This document shows positions 6,815 through 12,315 of a stretch of 12,315 nucleotides of DNA, one piece after another. The stretch lies in assembly GCA_051648405.1 (NCBI GenBank), contig JBOFFC010000158.1, positions 1 through 12,315 on the forward strand. The letters run 5' to 3'. This DNA comes from JBOFFC01 sp051648405 (GTDB lineage: Bacteria; Planctomycetota; Planctomycetia; Pirellulales; Lacipirellulaceae). Position 1 is the stretch's first letter. Each line of letters opens with the position of its first letter. Both the position numbers and the translations under genes were made by a program. Below the pieces are notes generated by a model that saw only the letters and a list, made by a program, of their open reading frames with translations, searched no databases and was not told the origin of the DNA.

Positions 6815-7783
6815 TTGGAACCCGCTCAAGTCCCGACGCCGGCGCCCCCCCCGAGCCCCCGCGCTGCTCGCCCGCGGCGCCGTCGAACGCTGTCGGGCGC
6901 GATCCTGCGGTGGGTCTACCTGGGCGTTTCGCTGGTGCTGTTGGCGATCGCGCTGGCGACCGCCGACCGCGGCCCGGCGTGGCTGCTGTGGGACGGGACA
7001 GTGGGAATCGGCAACCTGGCGGCGGGGGGGCTCGCCCTCTGCGCGCTGGGGATGGCGTCGTCGCTCGTCGGTGGTCCGCGGGCCGTGGTGTCGCGCTGGC
7101 CGCTGCTGATCCCGCTCGGCGGCGTGTGCGCTGCGTTGTTCGGCGTGTTCCCGCCGAAGTGGCTGCTGGCGAGGCTCCAGTCGGACGACGCCCTGTTCTT
7201 TGTCGCGACGCGGCGCCCGGTTTTCGCGCTGACGATCGATGACGGGCTCGACCCACAGACGACCCCCCGGTTGCTCGACGTCCTCCGCGTTCACGGTGCG
7301 CGGGCGACGTTCTTCGTCCTCGGCGAGTCGATCGCCGCGAACAGGGCGCTCGCCGAGCGGATCGTCGCCGAAGGGCACGAACTGGCCAACCACGGGTGGT
7401 CCGACACGCCGACCGTCGTCATGACCGACGACGAAACGCTCTCGGAGGTCGAGCGCTGCCGCGACGCGCTGGCGCCCTTCGGCGGCGCTCGTTGGTACCG
7501 CCCCGGCGGTGGGTTCGTGACCCCCGCGGTCGTAAAGGCGACGGCCGCGACCGACCTGCGGACGGCGCTGGGGTCGGTGTTCCCGTTCGACGCGCACCTC
7601 ACCTCGGCCGAGTTCGCCGCCGCGTACGTCGAAGGACGCGCCGCCCGCGGGGCGATCGTCGTGCTGCACGACTGCGGCGCCCGCGGCGAGCGGACCGCCA
7701 GGGCCCTCGAGCGCGTTCTGCCGAGGCTCCAGCGCAAAGGCCTTGAGGCCGTAACGCTCAGCGAGCTGGTCGAAGGAGAGTGA
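6815..7783 (+). CDS. Membrane-anchored polysaccharide deacetylase (NodB/CE4)
   Basis: This is a 322-residue protein. A Pro/Arg-rich N-terminus is followed by about three hydrophobic segments (roughly 28-50, 60-85 and 95-115), then a NodB domain from about 136. Visible CE4 motifs are TIDDG (Asp142 and Asp143), NHGWSD (His193), RWYRPGGGF and the final VVLHDCG. Such enzymes remove N- or O-acetyl groups from envelope polysaccharides, and the anchor suggests action at the membrane or periplasm. The second metal-ligand His of the H-x-x-x-H motif is replaced by Asp197; I recall the same change in a subfamily with the RPG.G and LGSV.PFD signatures, which also appear here. The start is a TTG at 6815. 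The frame is closed by the GNAT stop and no ATG or GTG lies between, so TTG is the only start that keeps the full membrane region. Confidence 0.83.
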   Translation: MEPAQVPTPAPPPSPRAARPRRRRTLSGAILRWVYLGVSLVLLAIALATADRGPAWLLWDGTVGIGNLAAGGLALCALGMASSLVGGPRAVVSRWPLLIPLGGVCAALFGVFPPKWLLARLQSDDALFFVATRRPVFALTIDDGLDPQTTPRLLDVLRVHGARATFFVLGESIAANRALAERIVAEGHELANHGWSDTPTVVMTDDETLSEVERCRDALAPFGGARWYRPGGGFVTPAVVKATAATDLRTALGSVFPFDAHLTSAEFAAAYVEGRAARGAIVVLHDCGARGERTARALERVLPRLQRKGLEAVTLSELVEGE

Positions 7784-7826
7784 GCGCCGTGTTGTGCGAT
7801 TCAAGTCGAAGCCAACTGTCCCCCCG

Positions 7827-7932
7827 CCCCCTTCAGGGGGAGCTCGTTTCCCGAGAACAGGTTGGCGGGGGAGGGGGTTTCGAAGCGGGTACCCGGGTCG
7901 CCCTCTCCCCTTGCCCCTCCCCCTGAAGGGGG
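7827..7932. repeat. Large inverted-repeat element between convergent genes, possible bidirectional terminator
   Basis: A 16-bp arm cccccttcagggggag (7827-7842) is repeated exactly in inverted orientation at 7917-7932. Each arm also contains its own near-palindrome (ccccc-ttca-ggggg). The 74-base centre holds further weakly complementary G-rich and C-rich tracts (gcgggggaggggg and ccctctcccc). The element sits in the 196-bp gap between the deacetylase stop (7783) and the glycosyltransferase stop (7980). It resembles the G/C-tract palindromes that are dispersed between genes in many GC-rich genomes. It lacks a T-run, so it is not a textbook intrinsic terminator, but it could block read-through from either side. 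Confidence 0.75.
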
Positions 7933-7979
7933 TGGGGGATACGGATTCGTCGCGGTTCGGAATCGCGTCGGACTTGGCG

Positions 7980-9050
7980 TTACCCAAGCATCCGCTCGAT
8001 CGCTTCGGCGGCCGCATCGACGCCGTCGAAGCGGTCGCGGGGCATCGCCGCCAGCGCTTGGCGGTAGGTTTCGCGTCGCGCCAAGAACCCGTGCAGGTCG
8101 CCGGCGCCGACCCGTTCGATCGGCTTCCACTCGCCCCCGCCGAGCCGCTCCAGGAAGCAGGCGTTGATGCACTGTTCGTGGTGGTTCTGCTCGGGGAGTG
8201 CGAGCACCGGCTTGCCGAAGTACAGCGCCTCGCCCAGGAGCTGGTTCCCCGCCGCGGCAACGACCGCGTCGCACGAGGCGAGGTCGTCGAGGAACGCCCG
8301 CTCATCGATCGCGCAGAACGTCACCGACCCGTGCGGCGGCCGCTCCCCCAGGCCGTAGACACGCACCGGCTGCGGCAGCGTGGCGAGCAGGTCGAGGACC
8401 CCCTGCGGCGTCGCCCGGCGGAGGTACGACAGCAAGTGCGAGCCGACCGTCGGCTGGCGCTGGCGCAGCGCCGGTCGCAGCAACGGGCCGACTTGCACGA
8501 CGTGCTCGAAACCGCGCCGCAGCGGCGGATTGTAGAACGCCGAGACGACCGTCTTCTGCTGGCGGATGCCGAACATCCAGATCGACCAGCTCATGGCCCA
8601 CGCCCAGCGCTGGAGTCGAATCGGCAGCGCCGAGAGGTCGTACGTCGAGAGGAAATGCTGGTGATCGAGGCTCAGCACGGGGACCCCCGCTCGGTGCGCG
8701 GCCCGCGGGACGAGCGGCTCGAAGTCGCAGACAACGAGCGCCGGCTTCTCCCGCTCGAAGTGCGCTGCGAGCTGCCGGACGTGCCGACCGGTTGTGAACC
8801 AGAACGAGAGCCCTTCGCGGATCGTCTTGCTGTTGTCGAGGCGCCGCGCCGTGTAGTGGAACTTGAGGCCCGGCACCTGGTGGACCTCGACCGCCGCGTC
8901 GCCGGCGTACTCGGCCCGCAGGAACTCGAGCGCGTCGTGCGACGTGAACAGCACCACCCGGTGGCGGTCGCGCAGCCGCTCGACCATCGCGCGGGCGCGC
9001 GCTGCGTGGCCGCGCCCCTCCCCCATCACGCTGTAGAAGATCGTGGCCAC
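7980..9050 (-). CDS. GT-B glycosyltransferase, MurG/MJ1255-like
   Basis: This is a 356-residue protein with a two-Rossmann GT-B layout. The N-terminal acceptor-side loop is VMGEGRGHAARAR (8-20, with the G-x-G-x-G-H pattern) and the C-terminal donor-binding part contains AAGNQLLGEALYFGKPVLAL (266-285) followed by PEQNHHEQ (286-293). This matches the MJ1255-type glycosyltransferases related to MurG and to diacylglycerol glycosyltransferases. The start is a GTG at 9050: the frame continues upstream, but that sequence is antisense-like and VATIFYSV is the expected first strand. It follows btaB after 32 bp. From that context I infer, without direct evidence, that it glycosylates diacylglycerol or a related lipid. 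Cell-wall or exopolysaccharide roles remain possible. Confidence 0.8.
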   Translation of the reverse strand: MATIFYSVMGEGRGHAARARAMVERLRDRHRVVLFTSHDALEFLRAEYAGDAAVEVHQVPGLKFHYTARRLDNSKTIREGLSFWFTTGRHVRQLAAHFEREKPALVVCDFEPLVPRAAHRAGVPVLSLDHQHFLSTYDLSALPIRLQRWAWAMSWSIWMFGIRQQKTVVSAFYNPPLRRGFEHVVQVGPLLRPALRQRQPTVGSHLLSYLRRATPQGVLDLLATLPQPVRVYGLGERPPHGSVTFCAIDERAFLDDLASCDAVVAAAGNQLLGEALYFGKPVLALPEQNHHEQCINACFLERLGGGEWKPIERVGAGDLHGFLARRETYRQALAAMPRDRFDGVDAAAEAIERMLG

Positions 9051-9082
9051 GGGCGCTCGGGCGAGCTTCGAGGAGGGCGGCT

Positions 9083-9820
9083 TCAGCCGGCGGTCGGTTT
9101 GCGGCCCACGAACTGGTAGTAAGGCGCCCGCAGCACCGGCACCAGCGGCAGCTTGCCGTGGTGCTCGTCGAGCGAGACGGCCTCGAACTTCCGTCGCAAG
9201 TAGGGGACGTGGTCGGCCGAAGGGTGGACGTTGTCCGTGCCGAACCACACCGGCCAGAAGTTCCGCGCGAAGTACGAGTGGCGGCGGCAGCTCTCGGCCG
9301 GGTACCGGCGGCTGACGTAGAAGTCGACGACTCCGATCGTTCCCCCCGGCTTGAGGACCCGCAGCCCCTCGTCGATCGCCGCGAACCAGTCGGGGATCAT
9401 CGTCAGCGAGTAGGTGAACGTGACGAGGTCGGCCGATTCGCTCGGCAAGTCGAGCTGGGTGGCGTCGGCCAGCATCGTGCGGGCGTTGGACCACTTCTCA
9501 CCGGCGATCCGCTTGTCGGCGACTTCGAGGAGCGACCGCGACAGATCGACGAACACCGCTTCGCCGAAACCGGCCAGCTTCGGGCCGAACAGCTCGCCGT
9601 TGCGCGCCGTCCCGGCGCCGACGTCGACCCACGACCCGCCGGGCTCCACCGGGAGGCGCTCGAAGAGCGCTTCGCGTCCGTGCAGCATCTTCTTGCGGAA
9701 CGCGTCGTACCCTTCGGCCTGCCCGGAGTAGAAGCTGTCGAGCCGCTCTTGGTGGGTCTCACCGCGAATGGGCGAGAGCGTCAGGTGATACAGCGTCTTG
9801 AGTTGCGTCAGCACCGTCAT
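9083..9820 (-). CDS. btaB: Diacylglycerylhomoserine N-methyltransferase (betaine lipid synthesis)
   Basis: This is a 245-residue class I SAM-dependent methyltransferase. Motif I is VDVGAGTARN (65-74), the post-I acidic strand is VDLS (91-94), and motif II is DLVTFTYSLTMIPDWF (131-146), followed by LKPGGTIGVVDFYVSR. The opening LKTLYHLTLSPIRG..H.ERL.SFY and the end PYLRRKFE...YYQFVGRK fit the BtaB-type enzymes found beside btaA. The reaction would be three N-methylations of diacylglycerylhomoserine to DGTS, at the inner face of the membrane. The ATG at 9820 lies inside the end of btaA (62-bp overlap). It is kept because the conserved N-terminus begins there. No clear Shine-Dalgarno is seen, which fits translational coupling to btaA. 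Function rests mainly on the btaA neighbour. Confidence 0.82.
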   Translation of the reverse strand: MTVLTQLKTLYHLTLSPIRGETHQERLDSFYSGQAEGYDAFRKKMLHGREALFERLPVEPGGSWVDVGAGTARNGELFGPKLAGFGEAVFVDLSRSLLEVADKRIAGEKWSNARTMLADATQLDLPSESADLVTFTYSLTMIPDWFAAIDEGLRVLKPGGTIGVVDFYVSRRYPAESCRRHSYFARNFWPVWFGTDNVHPSADHVPYLRRKFEAVSLDEHHGKLPLVPVLRAPYYQFVGRKPTAG

Positions 9821-11057
9821 GGGCGGCAAGCGTGCGGGGGGCCGGGGCGCCGTCGCGGCGTAGCGTGGCGATCGAGAAGCTGCCGTAGGTGTGGACGCGG
9901 TCCTTGGCGTGCAGCTCGTCCGCCAGTTCACGGTTGTAGTCGAGCAACTCGCCGAGGCGCCGCTCGCCGCCGTTGACCTTCACGACGATCGGATCGACGA
10001 ACTCGCAGATCACCGCCGCGCTACGCCACAGGATGCGGGCGTCCTCTTCGGACCGATCGACGATCGTCTGCCACTGCTCGGCGAGCACGTCGCGCATGTG
10101 CTCGGCCATCCAGTCCATGTGGTCGAGCAGCACGAAGTGCGAGTAGCGGTAATCGACCCCTTGCAGGTGTTCGAGGATCGTCGTGGTGTGCGTGTGGACG
10201 CGCTCGGCGAGGCCCGGCTTGCCCGGTTCCCCCTTGAGCCGAGCGAAGTTCTCGGGCTTCAGGTACTCGGGGCAGCACTCGGGGGTGTACTCGCCGGTCA
10301 GGTAGACCCGCCAGAAGTAGTTGTCCTTCAGCGGCAGCTTGCTGAACACCGAGTCGAGGCTGTCCTCGACGAACTTTACGATCCCCCCCGGGTAGTAGCG
10401 CTCGAGCTGCTGACGCTGGGCGCGGGGGACCCCCAGCAGCGAAAGGACCGCGTCGCGCTTCATGACCCAGCGCATCATCGGGCCCCAGAACTCGGGCTTG
10501 ACGAGCTTGTAGAGCTCGTGCTGCTCTTCGACCGACTCGGCGGCGAGGAGTTGCTCGACCTCTTGGCGGACCTTGGCGCGGCGGTTGATGTACCAGTTGA
10601 CTCCCGAGGCGAACATCCCCGCCGAACCGCGGAAGTAGAAGCTGGGACGCCGCCCTTCGCCGAGGAAGAACTTGCCGTTCTTGTCCCAGAACTTGCGGCT
10701 CGGCTCGGGGAGCTCGACGCGCATCGCGTCGTTGTAGACCTCCGACCAGTGGTCGGTCTTGCCGCGCCCGAAGATCTGGAAGAACTGCTCGTAGTCGAGC
10801 CGTTTGATCGCCGCCAGCTTCAGGTCCAACAGCGCGTTCTGACGCGGGTTCACATCGACCGTGTCGATCCGCTCGGGCTCGTCCAGCGCGTAGTCGAGCG
10901 CGTTGCAACCGGCCGACGTGATCATCAGCAGGCGGTTGCCCGGACCCAGCTCGAGCGCCACGCGGTCGAGCCGCGGGTCTTCCCAACAGGTGTTGTAGAC
11001 AAGCTGATTGCCGTGGCAGAGCTTGAAGAACGCCCGACTGAGTTGGGTCGCCAGCAT
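9759..11057 (-). CDS. btaA: SAM:diacylglycerol 3-amino-3-carboxypropyltransferase
   Basis: This is a 432-residue member of the BtaA (DUF3419) family. BtaA transfers the 3-amino-3-carboxypropyl group of SAM to diacylglycerol, forming diacylglycerylhomoserine, the precursor of the betaine lipid DGTS. Diagnostic motifs are VYNTCWEDPRLD (20-31), ITSAGCNALDYALD (46-59) and TVDVNPRQNALLDLK (66-80), which together form the SAM site. The ATG at 11057 is preceded at five bases by a strong AAGGAG (11063-11068), one of the best ribosome sites in the window. The last roughly 35 residues (from about RRDGAPAPRT) are low-complexity, look unlike the family core, and cover the start of btaB. It lies 260 bp downstream of the PlcP-like gene. 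Confidence 0.88.
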   Translation of the reverse strand: MLATQLSRAFFKLCHGNQLVYNTCWEDPRLDRVALELGPGNRLLMITSAGCNALDYALDEPERIDTVDVNPRQNALLDLKLAAIKRLDYEQFFQIFGRGKTDHWSEVYNDAMRVELPEPSRKFWDKNGKFFLGEGRRPSFYFRGSAGMFASGVNWYINRRAKVRQEVEQLLAAESVEEQHELYKLVKPEFWGPMMRWVMKRDAVLSLLGVPRAQRQQLERYYPGGIVKFVEDSLDSVFSKLPLKDNYFWRVYLTGEYTPECCPEYLKPENFARLKGEPGKPGLAERVHTHTTTILEHLQGVDYRYSHFVLLDHMDWMAEHMRDVLAEQWQTIVDRSEEDARILWRSAAVICEFVDPIVVKVNGGERRLGELLDYNRELADELHAKDRVHTYGSFSIATLRRDGAPAPRTLAAHDGADATQDAVSPDALAHSR

Positions 11058-11062
11058 TTACG

Positions 11063-11068
11063 CTCCTT
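11063..11068 (-). promoter_or_regulatory. Strong ribosome binding site of btaA
   Basis: AAGGAG on the minus strand lies five bases before the ATG at 11057. It fixes the btaA start and stands out because most genes here have weak or no Shine-Dalgarno sites, suggesting efficient translation of this gene. Confidence 0.75.
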
Positions 11069-11181
11069 GCAAGCGTCGGCGCCGCGCGGCTGCTGGCCGC
11101 GGGGACGTGCTACACGCCGCCGCTACGCTGGTGCGCAAACGGAGGTGGGACCGCCCGGGGGACGCGTCGGGCAAAGCCCAG

Positions 11182-11209
11182 AGTTTAAGGGGAAGAGGGA
11201 GGATTGCAA
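11182..11209 (-). promoter_or_regulatory. Possible sigma-70-like promoter upstream of btaA
   Basis: On the minus strand TTGCAA (11209-11204) and TAAACT (11187-11182) are separated by 16 bases, each matching four of six consensus positions. The site lies about 125 bp before the btaA ATG, in the 260-bp gap after the PlcP-like gene (11058-11317), which contains no other recognisable feature. If real, btaA-btaB-GT would have their own promoter with a long leader. Confidence 0.25.
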
Positions 11210-11317
11210 ACCGTCTAGAGTTCGGGACGCCGCACTTTCCGCCGAATTCCGGTGAGGCGCCGGGGGCGTGCGTCGTCTGGGCAATCCTTGAGGGGCCGCG
11301 GCACGTCCTGCTCGGGC

Positions 11318-12271
11318 TCAAACGGCCCCGACCGGTTCTCGTTCCACGATCGCCTTCGTCGGCGCCGGGCGGGCCGGCAGGCGGTCGATTAGCCGGCCGT
11401 CGCGGCGGATCAGCTCGAACGCCCCGTCCTCCTTCTCGACGAGCGCCGTGCAGTTCTCGACCCAGTCCCCCGTGTTGAGGTAGGCGACCTCCTGCAGCTC
11501 GACGATCCGCGGGGCGTGGACGTGCCCGCAGATGATCCCGTCGCAACTCGCTTCGCGGGCGCTCTTGACGAGCAGCGACTCGAACTCGCTGACGTGCGAG
11601 ACGAGTCGCTTGACGCGGCGCTTCAGCGCCCCGCAGAACGCGTAGGGGTCGTGCTGCTTCCCCCGCAGGCGGTTCCCCCACCAGTTGGCGGTCAGCAGGG
11701 CGTCGTAGGCGTACGAGGCGACCAGCGACAGCCACTGGTGGTTCTGCTCGACCCGGTCGAACTGGTCGCCGTGCATCACCAGGTAGCGCCGGCCGTCGGC
11801 TGCGCGGTGGACGAATCGGTCGCAGATTTCAACGACGCCGAAGTTGGCGACGAACGGACGCAGGAACTCGTCGTGGTTGCCGGGCGTGTAGAAGACCTTC
11901 GTCCCGCCGCGCTTCAGCTCAAGGATCCGCTGCAACAGGCGGTCGTACTGGGGGTCCCAACGCCAGCGGCGCTTGAGCTTCCAGCCGTCGATGAAGTCGC
12001 CGACGATGTACAGGTTCAGCGGCTCGACCCGCTCCAGCAGCTCGGCCAAGTCGGCCGCTTGCGAGTGCTTGCACCCGAGATGCACGTCGCTGATGAACAG
12101 GGACCGGATCAAGCGAGGCAGTGGGGCGTGGAGGGGGGCCTTCGCCGCCGCGCGGGCGAAGGGGGGGGGCACGGCCGGGATCGACCGTTGAACCGGGGCG
12201 TCGAGACGCGCATCGCGGCGCGACGAGACGTCCAGGGCGGGCACAAACGCGACCGTGGCATGATTCAACAT
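11318..12271 (-). CDS. plcP: PlcP-like metallophosphoesterase (phospholipase C type; LpxH-related)
   Basis: This is a 317-residue calcineurin-type phosphoesterase with all dimetal motifs: Asp62 and His64 (SDVHLG), Asp92 (GDFIDGW), Asn132-His133 (GNHDE), His167 (MHGD) and His250/His252 (GHVH). The segment VGDFIDGWKLKRRWRW and the ending YLNTGDWVENCTALVE match the PlcP family rather than classical LpxH, whose corresponding motif reads more like GDLFE.WIGDD. In Sinorhizobium PlcP cleaves phospholipid headgroups to release diacylglycerol during phosphate starvation. Automatic annotation would probably say UDP-2,3-diacylglucosamine diphosphatase. The first roughly 52 residues are an Ala/Pro-rich extension with no obvious signal peptide. 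The ATG at 12271 follows a GGGGGGAG tract at two bases. No Met lies between it and the core, but the extension could be over-called. The btaA neighbour supports a lipid-remodelling role. Confidence 0.75.
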   Translation of the reverse strand: MLNHATVAFVPALDVSSRRDARLDAPVQRSIPAVPPPFARAAAKAPLHAPLPRLIRSLFISDVHLGCKHSQAADLAELLERVEPLNLYIVGDFIDGWKLKRRWRWDPQYDRLLQRILELKRGGTKVFYTPGNHDEFLRPFVANFGVVEICDRFVHRAADGRRYLVMHGDQFDRVEQNHQWLSLVASYAYDALLTANWWGNRLRGKQHDPYAFCGALKRRVKRLVSHVSEFESLLVKSAREASCDGIICGHVHAPRIVELQEVAYLNTGDWVENCTALVEKEDGAFELIRRDGRLIDRLPARPAPTKAIVEREPVGAV

Positions 12272-12315
12272 AACTCCCCCCTCTTCCCGGGCAAGGCGAG
12301 TCGCAGCCGCGGGGC

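Noticed and set aside
6809..8305. 498-codon minus-strand open frame across the deacetylase, the palindromic element and the glycosyltransferase end
   Set aside because: It crosses two well-supported genes in other frames and a non-coding inverted repeat; its product is low-complexity.
9891..11255. Long plus-strand open frame (454 codons) antisense to btaA
   Set aside because: High-GC coding DNA leaves long open frames on the opposite strand. The minus-strand reading has clear BtaA motifs and a strong ribosome site, while the plus-strand product is low-complexity and matches nothing.
11058..11317. PhoB box upstream of btaA
   Set aside because: I looked for the CTGTCAT-type direct repeat on both strands and found no convincing match.
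11318..12271. Calling the phosphoesterase LpxH (lipid A synthesis)
   Set aside because: The DGWKLKRRWRW segment, the ending and the btaAB neighbours favour the PlcP branch. Lipid A function cannot be fully excluded without a phylogeny.
1..12315. CRISPR array, tRNA, rRNA or riboswitch
   Set aside because: No regularly spaced direct repeats, no tRNA-like cloverleaf and no recognisable riboswitch core were found by eye.

Overview
The window looks like a chromosomal stretch from a GC-rich planctomycete, probably of the Pirellulales (for example Lacipirellulaceae). The main evidence is the long secreted protein at 1356-3524. It ends in a single dockerin-like EF-hand repeat (GDYNRDGVVNAGDY...) followed by a VPEP...RRR PEP-CTERM/exosortase sorting tail, a C-terminus typical of that group. 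There are no rRNA or tRNA genes and no CRISPR array. Gene functions below come from motifs read by eye; no database search was run.

Layout. Position 1-137 is the edge of an IS630-type insertion sequence: the first 21 codons of its transposase leave the window on the minus strand. It abuts a degenerate dispersed repeat (139-213). Next come a Tat-exported aldo/keto reductase (225-1154, minus) and, divergently, a secreted two-lobed aspartic-protease-like protein with dockerin and PEP-CTERM (1356-3524, plus). A small unrecognised gene (3529-3960, minus) lies downstream of accD (4005-4934, minus). A plus-strand run follows: an HhH-GPD DNA glycosylase (5139-6086), a GNAT acetyltransferase (6200-6775) and a membrane-anchored NodB-type polysaccharide deacetylase (6815-7783). 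This run converges on a minus-strand cluster, with a large inverted-repeat element (7827-7932) between them.

The minus-strand block 12271-7980 is the most interesting part. In transcription order it holds a PlcP-like metallophosphoesterase (phospholipase C type), BtaA (SAM:diacylglycerol 3-amino-3-carboxypropyltransferase), BtaB (N-methyltransferase) and a MurG/MJ1255-like GT-B glycosyltransferase. Together these could strip phospho-headgroups from phospholipids to give diacylglycerol, convert it to the betaine lipid DGTS, and possibly glycosylate part of it. That would be a complete phosphorus-free membrane-lipid remodelling module. btaA and btaB overlap by 62 bp and the glycosyltransferase follows after 32 bp, so these three are probably one operon. 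The PlcP-like gene is 260 bp upstream on the same strand.

Intergenic regions. No gap exceeds 300 bases. The divergent gaps 1155-1355 and 4935-5138 must hold promoters, but I could not identify any convincingly.
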